NCBI GenBank assembly: GCA_050185825.1
Contig: JBFWZA010000007.1
Location: 223,994-287,993, forward strand
DNA length: 64,000 bases
DNA from: SZUA-309 sp050185825
GTDB lineage: Bacteria > Pseudomonadota > Gammaproteobacteria > Pseudomonadales > Azotimanducaceae
Direction: 5' to 3'
This document shows, piece by piece, positions 56,300-64,000 of this stretch. Position 1 is the first letter of the stretch; the number at the start of each line of letters is the position of its first letter. Both the position numbers and the translations under genes were made by a program. The notes under the pieces are model-generated. The model saw only the letters and a list, made by a program, of their open reading frames with translations. It was not told where the DNA came from and made no database searches.

Positions 56300-56551
56300 G
56301 CTGCCCTCGACCGCTGACTGAGTTAGACAAGCATAGGGACGCTTCGTGACGGGCGGGTTAACCGGTTGTAATGGGCTTGCGGTCGTTCCCGCCGGTTTCT
56401 GGTCAGGCGAACCACAGCGGGAAAACCAACCCTTTATGAATCAGAGAGTTACAGGTGGCGTGAAGGTTGCATACCAGGTTCCACACCTGGAAGAGTGCAA
56501 GCGTGTATGCGCACCAGGACCGATCCCGATAGCCGACCACGAGGAACCACC

Positions 56552-56836
56552 ATGATCAGAGGAGTCTTTCTTTCCCTGCTGGGCGTGAGCCTGGCCTTGC
56601 TGGGGCTTGTCGGACTGGTGGTGCCGCTCATGCCCGGCGTGGTCTTCCTGGCGCTCGCCGCCTGCTGCTTCGCTGCCCTCTCCCCCCGCTTCCAGGCCCG
56701 CCTGGAACGGCATCCCGGCTGGCGCGGATTCAACCGGCGCTGGACCGCGAGCCGGCACCTGCCGGTGCTGCATCGGGCGAAGCTGGCATTCTGGCTCTCC
56801 GCCGAAGCCGCCGTGAAGTTGGTGCGTCGCCGCTAG
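56552..56836 (+). CDS. YbaN/DUF454 membrane protein
   Basis: 94 residues. The two N-terminal helices (about 5-23 and 26-47) include LGLVGLVVPLMPGVVFLALAA (motif PxxPxxxF/L-type turn), then SPRFQARLERHPGWRG and RHLPVLHRAKLAFWL, the DUF454 signature. The ATG at 56552 has AGGA upstream. Inner membrane; function unknown. The 250 bp before it hold a CCAGGT/ACCTGG inverted repeat near 56478 but no gene. Confidence 0.8.
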   Translation: MIRGVFLSLLGVSLALLGLVGLVVPLMPGVVFLALAACCFAALSPRFQARLERHPGWRGFNRRWTASRHLPVLHRAKLAFWLSAEAAVKLVRRR

Positions 56837-56846
56837 CAGCCTAAGC

Positions 56847-57878
56847 TCAGGGACGGGTGAAGAGCGCTTCGCACCCCGTTCCGGCCAGCAGTGCGTCCAC
56901 GGTCTCCCGATCCGGACCTTCGAGCGCCACGTAGGCCTGCCGCAGCCACTGCAGGCATCTCGCCTGGTAGGGAAACGGCTGCTGAACCCAGCTGCGGCCG
57001 TCCACCTCGGTGTGCACCTCCCGGGCTCCCCGTTCCACCGCTGCCGCGTTGGCCAGCAGCACCGGTACGTAGGTCCGGCCAACCTCGGCGAGCAGCGTCC
57101 GCAGGGTATCCGGCAGCGCCTCCACCTCGAACCAGTCCGCCTCGGCGGGTTCCAGACCCGACAGGTCTTCGACCACCGTCACCCAGGCGTACACCTGCGG
57201 TGCCCGGCTCAGGGTTTCCGCCATGGGGGTGGGATCGAAGGTGGCGAGCTGGGTGAGCTGGCCGTAGAGCGCGAAGTCACAGGCGCCCGGACGGCGACCC
57301 AGGGTGAAGCCGCCGGCGGTGAGGTGGGCACGGAAGCCATCCAGAAACCGGCGGTAGCTGTCCTCGATGACGGGCGCGGTGGTGTCGTTGCTGCCCACCA
57401 CGTAGAGCCTCGAGATCTGGCGCTCGGCGATGAAGCGGGACATGGGCGCGATGTCGGCCTCACTCGCCGACAGGTTGCGCCAGCGCGGCAGGATCTGGCT
57501 CGCGCGCTCGATGTCCGCATCGTAGTACCAGCGATAGTGGAACATGGCCTTGGTGAGCCACTCGTCGCCGTAGTCCTCGAGCAGGTAGTCGAGGAAGGCG
57601 AGCACGGGGTGCGATGGAATCACCGACCTGCCCGGGTACTCGTTCTCCAGGCGCCGGATGATGGGCGTGGAGTCGACCACGGCTTCCGTCTCTCCCGAGG
57701 CATCGGGGAAGTAGAACGTCGGCAGGAGCGCAACGCGGGGCTCGGGCAGACCCATGGCCGTCGCCTGATCGCCGATGAGGAACCGGTACGCAATGCGGCG
57801 GTAGCGCAGCAGCGCCAGCATCTTCCGGGTGTACGGTGAGCCGGGCGCACCCTTGAGCGCGAGCGGTGTTCCGGTCAT
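56847..57878 (-). CDS. Glutathione S-transferase family protein
   Basis: 343 residues; an N-terminal thioredoxin-fold GST domain (GAPGSPYTRKMLALLRYRRIAYRF) with Ser/Tyr near the usual active-site position, then a large helical C-terminal region longer than in standard GSTs (about 220 total). The ATG at 57878 follows GGGGGAT. The in-frame extension to 57944 is translated from the terminal repeat of the adjacent element and is rejected. Substrate unknown. Confidence 0.75.
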   Translation of the reverse strand: MTGTPLALKGAPGSPYTRKMLALLRYRRIAYRFLIGDQATAMGLPEPRVALLPTFYFPDASGETEAVVDSTPIIRRLENEYPGRSVIPSHPVLAFLDYLLEDYGDEWLTKAMFHYRWYYDADIERASQILPRWRNLSASEADIAPMSRFIAERQISRLYVVGSNDTTAPVIEDSYRRFLDGFRAHLTAGGFTLGRRPGACDFALYGQLTQLATFDPTPMAETLSRAPQVYAWVTVVEDLSGLEPAEADWFEVEALPDTLRTLLAEVGRTYVPVLLANAAAVERGAREVHTEVDGRSWVQQPFPYQARCLQWLRQAYVALEGPDRETVDALLAGTGCEALFTRP

Positions 57879-57917
57879 GAGCTTCGATCCCCCGATGGTT
57901 TGTTGCCGAGACAGCCT

Positions 57918-58193
57918 AGTGTACTGCGCCACCCTATTTGGCACTTATAGAACACCTCAAAAACGTCAGCGCAAGGCGTCGTCCGCAGAGAATGGTCAAT
58001 CCATTGACTCAACCCATTGCGACGAGAACGCAGCGATGGCGTTTTTGAGGCGTTCCCTTCGGGCGCGAGCCGATGGTGCCATCCGCGGTGTTGCATCCGC
58101 TACCCATAGCTGGGCTATGGCGGCGCGAATGCGCCTTGCGGCTGGCACCATCGGCTCGCGCTATAAGTGCCAAATAGGGTGGTGCAGTACACT
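57918..58193. mobile_element. 276-bp MITE-like palindromic element, copy 2
   Basis: 33-bp terminal inverted repeats (57918-57950 and 58161-58193) with one mismatch. Module 1: arm 57951-57972 pairs with 58033-58054 (19 of 22) around an AATGG/CCATT hairpin (57991-58005). Module 2: arm beginning about 58065 (GCGCGAGCCGATGGTGCCA) pairs with the segment ending 58161, around a perfect CCATAGC-TGG-GCTATGG hairpin (58104-58120). Read in reverse it shares GCAAGGCG, CAACAC, GCAATGG and GACCATTC blocks with 36197-36465. No coding capacity. It begins 40 bp upstream of the GST start. The GST-permease gap (57879-58412) holds this element plus the sRNA candidate. Confidence 0.8.
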
Positions 58194-58223
58194 CGCACGC
58201 ACAGAAACTTTCATCGGCGCATG

Positions 58224-58252
58224 TTGATCGACCAGAGGGTTCCTGCTAACTT
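58224..58252 (+). promoter_or_regulatory. Possible promoter for the sRNA candidate
   Basis: TTGATC (58224-58229), 17-bp spacer, TAACTT (58247-58252). The -35 matches 4 of 6 and the -10 only 3 of 6 consensus bases, so this is tentative. Confidence 0.35.
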
Positions 58253-58378
58253 CTGCCCCTCGTTTTGCCCTGCCGTGCACGTGAGGACGCGCCCGGTAAC
58301 TAGGGGAGGGGAAAGCGAAACAAGTTCCGAACAACTACAACAACGGAACGACCTGGGCCGCCTTCGGGCGGCTTTTTT
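58253..58378 (+). ncRNA. Candidate small RNA
   Basis: Orphan plus-strand transcription unit of about 120 nt between two minus-strand genes, with no ORF. Features: a purine-rich GGGGAGGGGAAAG stretch; a hairpin GTTCCG/CGGAAC (58324-58329 with 58344-58349) displaying a 14-nt A/C-only-plus-one-T loop AACAACTACAACAA; and an intrinsic terminator at 58357-58378. The loop resembles A-rich motifs bound by Hfq or Crc in pseudomonad sRNAs. The predicted start near 58259 depends on the weak promoter. I do not recognise it as a named RNA family. Confidence 0.5.
58357..58378 (+). terminator. Rho-independent terminator
   Basis: GCCGCC-TTCG-GGCGGC followed by six T: a perfect 6-bp GC stem, UUCG tetraloop and U-tract. 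No protein gene on the plus strand lies upstream within 1.5 kb, which is the main reason to propose an sRNA here. Confidence 0.9.
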
Positions 58379-58412
58379 CTGCGCGTCTGATTTTCAGCAC
58401 GCTGGTCGGGGC

Positions 58413-59501
58413 TCAGTCGAGACGCTTGTTGAACCGGACCGTCGCCAGCATCAGGAACACGAGGAAAAACAGGCCCAGCGGCCAGACATCCGCCCAGAGC
58501 AGCTCGAGGTCCGCGCCGCGCAGCACGATGCCGCGAACGATGCGCAGAAAGTGCGTGAGCGGAAACAGCTCGGCCAGCCACTGAGCCGGCGGCGGCATGC
58601 CTTCGAAGGGGAACATGAATCCGGACAGCAGCATCTGGGGTAGAAACGACATGAAGGTCAGCTGAAAGGCCTGAAACTGATTCGTGGCAATCGTCGAGAT
58701 CACCAGTCCCAGGGTGAGCGTGCTGATGACGAAGAGGCCGATGCCCACATAGAACTCACCCAGGTTACCGCGGATGGGCACGTCGAACAGCCACACGCCG
58801 AGGACGATGATGATCGTGGCCTGCAGATAGCCGATCAGCATGTAGGGCACGATCTTGCCGATCATCAGCTCGAGACCGCCGATCGGCGTCGCGATCAGCA
58901 GCTCCATGTTGCCCCGCTCCCGCTCGCGGACGATGGCGACGGCGGTGAACAGCACCATGGTGAGATTCAGGATGACGCCGACGAGACCCGGCACGATGAA
59001 CACCGGCGAGCGGCGCTCGGGGTTGTAGAACACCCGCATCTCGAAGCCGGGCACGTCCCTGCCGAGCACCGCGGCAGGCAGCTGGGCCAGGCTGCGGGCG
59101 ACGTTCTGCACCACCGGATCGCTGCCGTCGATCAGGAGCTGGGCGAGTGGCTGATCGCGGCGGGCGAAGCGCCGCTCGAAGTCGGCCGGCACGAACACGC
59201 CCACGGAAATCGCACCGCTGGCCAGCGCCTCCTCGAGCACCGCGGCGTTGTCGAAGCGCTGCACGATGTCCACGACCCGGGTCGCCTGCACCGCGGCCAG
59301 CATCTGCCGCGACATGGAGGTCTGCGCTTCGTCCACCACACCCGCCCGCAGGTGCCGGACGTCATGGTTGATCGCGTAGCCGAACAGCAGCGTCATGATG
59401 AGCGGTATGCCGAGGATCATGGCGCGGCTCAGCGGGTCGCGCTGCAGGTGCCGGAACTCCTTGACCGCGATGGCGCGCACCCGGTTGAGCGACTCACGCA
59501 T
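58413..59501 (-). CDS. ABC-2 type transporter permease
   Basis: 362 residues in the YhhJ/YbhS-like layout: N-terminal helix (about 27-45), large periplasmic loop (about 50-165), then five helices (168-360) including PGLVGVILNLTMVLFTAVAIVRERERG. Partner of the ATPase it overlaps by 8 bp. Last gene of the TetR-HlyD-ABC operon; only one permease is present whereas E. coli ybhSR has two, so it would act as a homodimer. Confidence 0.9.
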   Translation of the reverse strand: MRESLNRVRAIAVKEFRHLQRDPLSRAMILGIPLIMTLLFGYAINHDVRHLRAGVVDEAQTSMSRQMLAAVQATRVVDIVQRFDNAAVLEEALASGAISVGVFVPADFERRFARRDQPLAQLLIDGSDPVVQNVARSLAQLPAAVLGRDVPGFEMRVFYNPERRSPVFIVPGLVGVILNLTMVLFTAVAIVRERERGNMELLIATPIGGLELMIGKIVPYMLIGYLQATIIIVLGVWLFDVPIRGNLGEFYVGIGLFVISTLTLGLVISTIATNQFQAFQLTFMSFLPQMLLSGFMFPFEGMPPPAQWLAELFPLTHFLRIVRGIVLRGADLELLWADVWPLGLFFLVFLMLATVRFNKRLD

Positions 59502-60429
59502 CCGGCGCCCCGCTGGTCGCCATCACGAAGACGTCCTCGAGGTTGGCGCCGATACGCCGGAGTCCTGCCTCGGCGTCGATCCCGCGGACGACGTCCTGCA
59601 GCATCGATTCCGGATCGGCCAGCGCCGGATCGAGCAGCGCGTGCAGCTTGTTGCCGAGCTGGGCCACGTGCCAGACGCCACGGGTGCCGACGATGGCATC
59701 CCGCACCGCCCTGGAGCGTTCGCTCCTGATCTCGATGACGGTTGCGCCCACGTCCCGCATGAGCTCGTCCGGCACGCCGTCGGCGACCAGCCGACCCTCG
59801 TCGAGAATGGCGAGCCGATGGCAGCGCTCGGCCTCGTCCATGAAGTGGGTGGAGACCAGAACCGTCGTCCCCTGGTCCACCATCCCGAACAGGTGGTCCC
59901 AGAACTGACGCCGGCTCTCGGGGTCCACCGCGCTGGTCGGCTCGTCCAGAAACAGAAGCTCCGGATCGTGCAGCGTGGCGGCGGCCAGCGCCAGCCTCTG
60001 GCGCTGACCGCCGCTCATGGTACCGGCCACCTGACCGGCCCGATCCGCGAGCTCGAACTTCTCGAGCTGCCGGGTGATGCGTGACGCCAGCACCGCCCCC
60101 GTGAGCGAGTACACCGCGCCCAGAAAGCTCAGATTCTCGTGCACCGTGAGATCCTCGTAGAGCGAGAACCGCTGCGTCATGTAGCCGAGCTTGCGCTTCA
60201 GCGCCTCCGCCTGCGCAGGCACCTCACAACCGAGCACACGGGCCGTGCCTGCCGTCGGGGTCAGCAGCCCGCAGAGCATGCGGATGGTGGTGGATTTGCC
60301 GGAGCCGTTGGGCCCGAGAAAGCCGTAGATGCAGCCCTGCGGCACGGTGAGATCCAGCGCGTCGACGGCCTTCAGCGTACCGAAAGTGCGGGAGAGGCCT
60401 CTGGCCTCGATGGCGACTCCCGCGGTCAC
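59494..60429 (-). CDS. ABC transporter ATP-binding protein
   Basis: 311 residues: Walker A GPNGSGKSTTI, signature MSGGQRQRLALA, Walker B ELLFLDEPTSAVDP, H-loop VSTHFMDEAERC. Drug/exporter-type ATPase (CcmA-like). Overlaps the HlyD gene by 4 bp. Confidence 0.93.
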   Translation of the reverse strand: MTAGVAIEARGLSRTFGTLKAVDALDLTVPQGCIYGFLGPNGSGKSTTIRMLCGLLTPTAGTARVLGCEVPAQAEALKRKLGYMTQRFSLYEDLTVHENLSFLGAVYSLTGAVLASRITRQLEKFELADRAGQVAGTMSGGQRQRLALAAATLHDPELLFLDEPTSAVDPESRRQFWDHLFGMVDQGTTVLVSTHFMDEAERCHRLAILDEGRLVADGVPDELMRDVGATVIEIRSERSRAVRDAIVGTRGVWHVAQLGNKLHALLDPALADPESMLQDVVRGIDAEAGLRRIGANLEDVFVMATSGAPDA

Positions 60430-61391
60430 TGCCCGTCACCCGCCGCCGGAAAGCGGGCTTCCACCGGCACGCCGTTGGGCAACGTCACCTCCCCGACCAC
60501 GTCGATCTCCGCCAGGTAGGCGAGCCGGCTGCGGTCGTGCTGGGTCAGCGCGTAGTAGGGCGTGAACGCGGCGTCGCTCGAGATCCAGCGGATCCGGCCC
60601 TCGTAGCTTCCGTCGTGGCCGTCGACGGCGAGCAGCGCCCGGTCGCCCGGCATGAGCGCGACCCGCAGCGGCGCGGGAACGTGCACGCGGGCAAACGTGC
60701 GTTCATCCGAGAGGAGGACCATCACGGTCTGGCCGCGGACGGGTCGCTCGCCGACCCGGAACGGCACGCTTTCCACCACGCCGCTCACCGGCGAGCGCAC
60801 CATCGTCCGGTCCAGATCCACTTCCAGCGACACCACCAGGGCGCGCGCAGCAGCGTAGGCCGAACGGGCCTGGTCCACCTGTTCAGAGCGGGTACCCTCG
60901 AGCAGCTCCGCCAGCCGCGCCCGCACCTCTTCCACCCGGGCCCGCGCGGTGTCGACCTGGCCCTGGAGCACGTTGACGTTGCTTTCGGAGCCGTACTGCT
61001 TCGCCAGCAGGGATTTCTGCCTTTCCAGCTCGTGGCCGCTGGTGACCAGCTCCGCCTCGGCCGAGGCGAGCTGGGCCCTGGCCTGATCGATCTCCTGGGA
61101 GCGCGGGCCGGCTTCGGCTTCCTGCAGCCGTGCCAGCGCCACCGCCTCCTCGGCTTTCGCCTGCTCGAGCGCTGCCCGCACCTTGGCGGCATCCTGCTCC
61201 AGCACCAGCATGCCGGCGCCGACCCGATCGCCCTCGCTGACATGGAGCGCGGTCACCGGCTCCGAGGAATCGGCCGCCAGGTCTATCCGGTAGCGTTCGA
61301 TGGTGCCGACGGCATAGTCCAGGTCGTCCCGGTCGCAGCCCGCCAGCGTGGCGCAGACCAGGATCCAGCACAGCACGCAGCACCGCTTCAT
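60426..61391 (-). CDS. HlyD family periplasmic adaptor lipoprotein
   Basis: 321 residues, YbhG-like. N-terminal lipobox LVCATLAGCDRDD (Cys at about residue 19), barrel-sandwich halves (VTALHVSEGDRVGAGML and MVRSPVSGVVESVPFRVGERP) flanking a long alpha-helical hairpin (about 65-175). It would bridge the inner-membrane ABC exporter to an outer-membrane channel. The ATG at 61391 overlaps the TetR stop. Confidence 0.9.
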   Translation of the reverse strand: MKRCCVLCWILVCATLAGCDRDDLDYAVGTIERYRIDLAADSSEPVTALHVSEGDRVGAGMLVLEQDAAKVRAALEQAKAEEAVALARLQEAEAGPRSQEIDQARAQLASAEAELVTSGHELERQKSLLAKQYGSESNVNVLQGQVDTARARVEEVRARLAELLEGTRSEQVDQARSAYAAARALVVSLEVDLDRTMVRSPVSGVVESVPFRVGERPVRGQTVMVLLSDERTFARVHVPAPLRVALMPGDRALLAVDGHDGSYEGRIRWISSDAAFTPYYALTQHDRSRLAYLAEIDVVGEVTLPNGVPVEARFPAAGDGQ

Positions 61392-62050
61392 GGCTTCACA
61401 CCTCCCGCACCCTCCAGAAAGAGCGTCAGCACGTGGGCACCGTAGGCGGCAGCGAACGCTTCGTTCAGCTCGTAGCCGAGCAGCGGCCCGAGCACCGGCT
61501 GCGCGATGACGGGAAACAGGCACATGCCGACGAGCGAGAGGATGGCGAAGCGCGGGTCCAGATCCGCCCGCAGGCTGCCGCGGCGTATCTCCTCGGCGAG
61601 GCGCGGCGGCACCAGCTCGATGGCCCGGCGCGCGAACTCTTCCATGAACAGGGTTCGCAGCGGCGTCTCCTTGGAAATCACTTCCCGGATGAGCAGCTGG
61701 GGTATCCAGGGCTCCCGCACCACCGCGGAAACGTAGGATCGCACCAGCACCTCGGTGAACCGACCCGGCTCGTGGGTATCCACCGCGCCGCGCACCACGC
61801 TGAGCAGGTGCTCGAGCCCGGCCCGTACCACCGCCTCCATGAGACCGGACTTGTCCCGGAAGTAGTAGGCCACCATCGCCGGCGTCACCCCTGCCCCTTC
61901 CGCCACCTGACGCAGGCTGGTGCCGTCGAACCCGTGCTCGGCGAAGAGTCCCGCCGCCGTCCGGATCAGGGTGTTTCGAGCTTCCAGCCCCTCGCTCTCG
62001 ACGGCCTGGGGCCGGCCCGGGCTGCGCTCACCGTCGCTCATCGGCCGCAT
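61388..62050 (-). CDS. TetR family regulator (CecR-like)
   Basis: 220 residues; HTH about 30-75 (ARNTLIRTAAGLFAEHGFDGTSLRQVAEGAG), ligand domain after. Position before HlyD-ABC-permease matches E. coli cecR(ybiH)-ybhGFSR. AGGAGG is 2 bp from the ATG at 62050 and 11 bp from the one at 62041, so the start is uncertain by three codons. Probably autorepresses through the palindrome at 62108-62125. Confidence 0.88.
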   Translation of the reverse strand: MRPMSDGERSPGRPQAVESEGLEARNTLIRTAAGLFAEHGFDGTSLRQVAEGAGVTPAMVAYYFRDKSGLMEAVVRAGLEHLLSVVRGAVDTHEPGRFTEVLVRSYVSAVVREPWIPQLLIREVISKETPLRTLFMEEFARRAIELVPPRLAEEIRRGSLRADLDPRFAILSLVGMCLFPVIAQPVLGPLLGYELNEAFAAAYGAHVLTLFLEGAGGVKP

Positions 62051-62107
62051 TTCCTCCTGCGGGTTCCTGCCAGCGATGTCCCGCCAGCCGTTGTTCGTGA
62101 GAATAAT

Positions 62108-62125
62108 TAATTAATCGTTTAATTA
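62108..62125. promoter_or_regulatory. Putative TetR-family operator
   Basis: Perfect 7-bp inverted repeat TAATTAA-TCGT-TTAATTA, strikingly AT-rich for this chromosome, 58 bp upstream of the TetR gene and 74 bp before the divergent PLP enzyme. Location and symmetry fit a repressor site; identity of the binder is inferred. Confidence 0.6.
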
Positions 62126-62198
62126 CAAGCCACCGGTTGTGTCCGGCGGCCGCTGGGATACAGTGCGCGCTTCCCTGCCCGCCGGACACCACACCATC

Positions 62199-63254
62199 AT
62201 GATCAGCACTGCGATCGCGCTGCCGAGAATCCCCCTCGCCCACCTGCCGACGCCGCTCGTACCGCTGGACCGGCTGTCCGAGGCACTCGGCGGGCCGAGG
62301 ATCTGGATGAAGCGCGACGACTGCACCGGTCTCGGGACCGGTGGCAACAAGACGCGCAAGCTCGAGTTCCTGCTCGGCGCCGCGCGTCAGGAAGGCGCGG
62401 ACGTCGTCATCACCTTCGGAGCCGTGCAGTCCAATCACGCGCGGCAGACGGCGGCCGCCTGCGCGGTCCTCGGCCTCCCCTGCCACCTGATCCTGGCACG
62501 TAAGGTGCCGTGGCCGGATCCGGGCTACGAGCGTCTCGGCAACCTGCTGCTCGACCGCCTGTTCGGCGCCCACGTTCACCTGGTGGAGGCATCGGAGGTG
62601 CGGGCAACCCATCAGCGCCTGCTGGCGGATCTCGAGCAGCGCGGACACCGGCCCTACGTGATTCCTACCGGCGGCTCGAATGCCGTCGGCGCGCTCGGCT
62701 ACGCGTTCTGCGCGGACGAGCTGCTCCGGCAGTGCGACGAGCTCGCGGTCGAGCTGACGGATCTGGTGCACGCCACGTCGAGCGCCGGCACGCAGGCCGG
62801 CCTCCTCGCCGGGTTGACGCTGCTCGGGCATCTGCGCCCCGGGAACGAGCGGGTCGCCGTGCACGGCATCAACGTCTCCGAGCCTCCCTCCGAGGTGGAC
62901 GCGCAGGTGGAGACCATCGGCCGCCTGGCGGCGGAGGCGGTCGCGCTCGCCGGGGGCGACGGGCCGATGAACCGCGCGGCCGTCCGGGTGGATTCCGACT
63001 ATCTGGGCGAGGGTTACGGATTGCCCACGCCGGCGACGATCGACGCCATCCGCCAGGTCGCGAGCCTGGAAGGCGTGCTGCTGGATCCGGTGTACTCCGG
63101 AAAGGCCATGAGCGGTCTCATCGCCAGAATCGGGCAAGGCGAGTTCGACGGCAGGCGCGACGTGGTCTTTCTGCATACCGGCGGCACCGCTTCCCTGCCG
63201 GTCTACGGCGACATGCTGCTCGAAGGACGCGACACGGCGGGCGAGGTGCGGTAA
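62199..63254 (+). CDS. D-cysteine desulfhydrase/ACC deaminase family PLP enzyme
   Basis: 351 residues, fold type II PLP enzyme. Schiff-base Lys in GTGGNKTRKLEFL, then FGAVQSNHARQTAAA, IPTGGSNAVGALGY and the C-terminal HTGGTASLPVY. The family contains D-cysteine desulfhydrase (pyruvate, sulfide and ammonia from D-Cys) and ACC deaminase; sequence alone does not decide. The ATG at 62199 was preferred to 62139. Divergent from the TetR operon. Confidence 0.85.
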   Translation: MISTAIALPRIPLAHLPTPLVPLDRLSEALGGPRIWMKRDDCTGLGTGGNKTRKLEFLLGAARQEGADVVITFGAVQSNHARQTAAACAVLGLPCHLILARKVPWPDPGYERLGNLLLDRLFGAHVHLVEASEVRATHQRLLADLEQRGHRPYVIPTGGSNAVGALGYAFCADELLRQCDELAVELTDLVHATSSAGTQAGLLAGLTLLGHLRPGNERVAVHGINVSEPPSEVDAQVETIGRLAAEAVALAGGDGPMNRAAVRVDSDYLGEGYGLPTPATIDAIRQVASLEGVLLDPVYSGKAMSGLIARIGQGEFDGRRDVVFLHTGGTASLPVYGDMLLEGRDTAGEVR

Positions 63255-63323
63255 GTTGCGCCCTCGCTCGACCGGCCCCAAGCGGCCGCGCCGGCCGGAC
63301 CTCATCAGCACCAGATACATGCC

Positions 63324-64000
63324 ATGTCCCGAAAGATCGCCCATACCCAGTTGCGCGGCAACGCCGTGCTCAGGGATCCGCTGCTCAACAAAGGCAGTGC
63401 CTTCACCCCGGAAGAGCGCGACCTGCTGGACCTGAACGGGCTGCTGCCCGCCGCCTGGAATTCCCAGGACCGTCAGGTCGTGCGTTTCTACGAACGCCTC
63501 AGCGCGGTCACCGACCCACTGGTGCGCTACCGCGAGCTCTCAGCGCTCCAGGATCGCAATGAGCATCTCTACTTCCGGCTGCTCATGGATCATCTCGCCG
63601 AGCTCATGCCCATCGTCTACACACCGACGGTCGGCCTCGCCACCCAGAAGTTCAGCGAGGTCTTCCAACGCGGGCGGGGCGTGTGGATCACCCCGGATCA
63701 TCGTGGCCGGATCCGGGAGCTGCTCGAGAGCGCGACCAGCGGCCGCCGTATCCGGCTGGCCGTGGTGACGGACAACGAGTCCATCCTCGGCATCGGCGAT
63801 CAGGGCGCCGGCGGCATGGCGATCTCCATCGGCAAGCTGTCGTTGTACACCGCGGCGGCGGGCATCGATCCCGCAGAGACGCTGCCGGTGAGTCTCGACG
63901 TCGGCACCAACAACCGCGCACTGCTGCAGAACGAGCTCTATCTCGGCTGGGGGCGGGAACGCCTCAAGGGTGCCGCCTACGACGAGCTCGTCGAGGAGTT
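63324..64000 (+). CDS. maeA: NAD-dependent malic enzyme, 5' part
   Basis: Reading frame open from the ATG at 63324 to the window edge (225 codons, no stop), so only the N-terminal part is present. Translated motifs: GNAVLRDPLLNKGSAFT, PIVYTPTVG, RGVWITPDHRG, VVTDNESILGIGDQGAGGM and DVGTNN, all diagnostic of long malic enzymes (about 560 residues) that oxidatively decarboxylate malate to pyruvate. NAD preference and the maeA/sfcA name are inferred from family similarity. Confidence 0.93.
   Translation, partial: MSRKIAHTQLRGNAVLRDPLLNKGSAFTPEERDLLDLNGLLPAAWNSQDRQVVRFYERLSAVTDPLVRYRELSALQDRNEHLYFRLLMDHLAELMPIVYTPTVGLATQKFSEVFQRGRGVWITPDHRGRIRELLESATSGRRIRLAVVTDNESILGIGDQGAGGMAISIGKLSLYTAAAGIDPAETLPVSLDVGTNNRALLQNELYLGWGRERLKGAAYDELVEE

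Noticed and set aside
56475..56500. CCAGGT/ACCTGG inverted repeat as a terminator
   Set aside because: Short stem without a T-tract and not at a gene end; left as an uninterpreted palindrome.
56346..56555. 69-residue plus-strand ORF before the YbaN gene
   Set aside because: No ribosome-binding site and no domain; overlaps the start of the better-supported gene.
57879..57944. Longer N-terminus for the GST protein
   Set aside because: The extra 22 residues are encoded by the terminal repeat of the adjacent element and have no GST similarity.

Overview
The window is dense, GC-rich bacterial chromosome. The set Na+-NQR, Mfd plus CsiV, MTI phosphorylase plus HGPRT, LexA and TopA points to a gammaproteobacterium. 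The order nqr, gap, mfd, csiV, MTI phosphorylase, lexA, topA matches what I recall of the Pseudomonas aeruginosa PA2994-PA3011 region, with genes lost (nagZ, psrA, sulA) and others gained (a kor operon, a lipoprotein/MscS operon). Na+-NQR suggests a marine or halophilic lifestyle. No phage, integrated plasmid, rRNA, tRNA or CRISPR array was seen.

Layout. 0-8 kb: a double-TM2 protein converges on nqrABCDEF; a long-form GAPDH follows with its own promoter. 8-13 kb: three overlapping genes encode a 2-oxoacid:ferredoxin oxidoreductase (KorB, KorA with fused gamma domain) and a GltD-like flavo-iron-sulfur partner. 13-19 kb: TPR/aspartic protease, mfd, csiV. 18.6-23.5 kb: a minus-strand operon encodes a lipoprotein-sorting-like protein, a SPOR/beta-barrel protein, an MscS channel, HGPRT and MTI phosphorylase; it diverges from lexA across two tandem LexA boxes. 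24-28 kb: topA and small genes. 28-31 kb: UspA, soluble lytic transglycosylase, TatD. 31.6-36.2 kb: five translationally coupled genes (C39-like peptidase, 73-aa membrane protein, GNAT, S9 peptidase, D-Ala-D-Ala ligase). 36.5-37.7 kb: ammonium transporter. 37.9-44.7 kb: a complete MoxR/DUF58/DUF4381/BatA/BatB/BatD operon. 44.7-49 kb: pepN, DUF2797 protein, rhomboid protease. 49-53 kb: XdhC, MocA-like, NadK, CysE, zinc ribbon. 53-57 kb: small membrane proteins, a FrnE-like thioredoxin-fold protein, micro-ORFs and a GST. 58-62 kb: TetR-HlyD-ABC-ABC2 efflux operon. 62-64 kb: a D-cysteine desulfhydrase/ACC deaminase family enzyme and the start of a malic enzyme running off the window.

The most unusual non-coding content is a pair of about 270-bp elements (36197-36465 and 57918-58193). 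Each has 33-34 bp terminal inverted repeats enclosing two stem-loop modules. They are related to each other in opposite orientation: arm sequences have diverged while pairing within each copy is kept. Next to the second copy is a candidate small RNA (about 58259-58378) with an A/C-rich hairpin loop and a canonical terminator. Other regulatory sites include a consensus promoter for nqr, a promoter for gap, tandem LexA boxes, a tandem GATCAA array upstream of kor, and a TetR-type palindrome.
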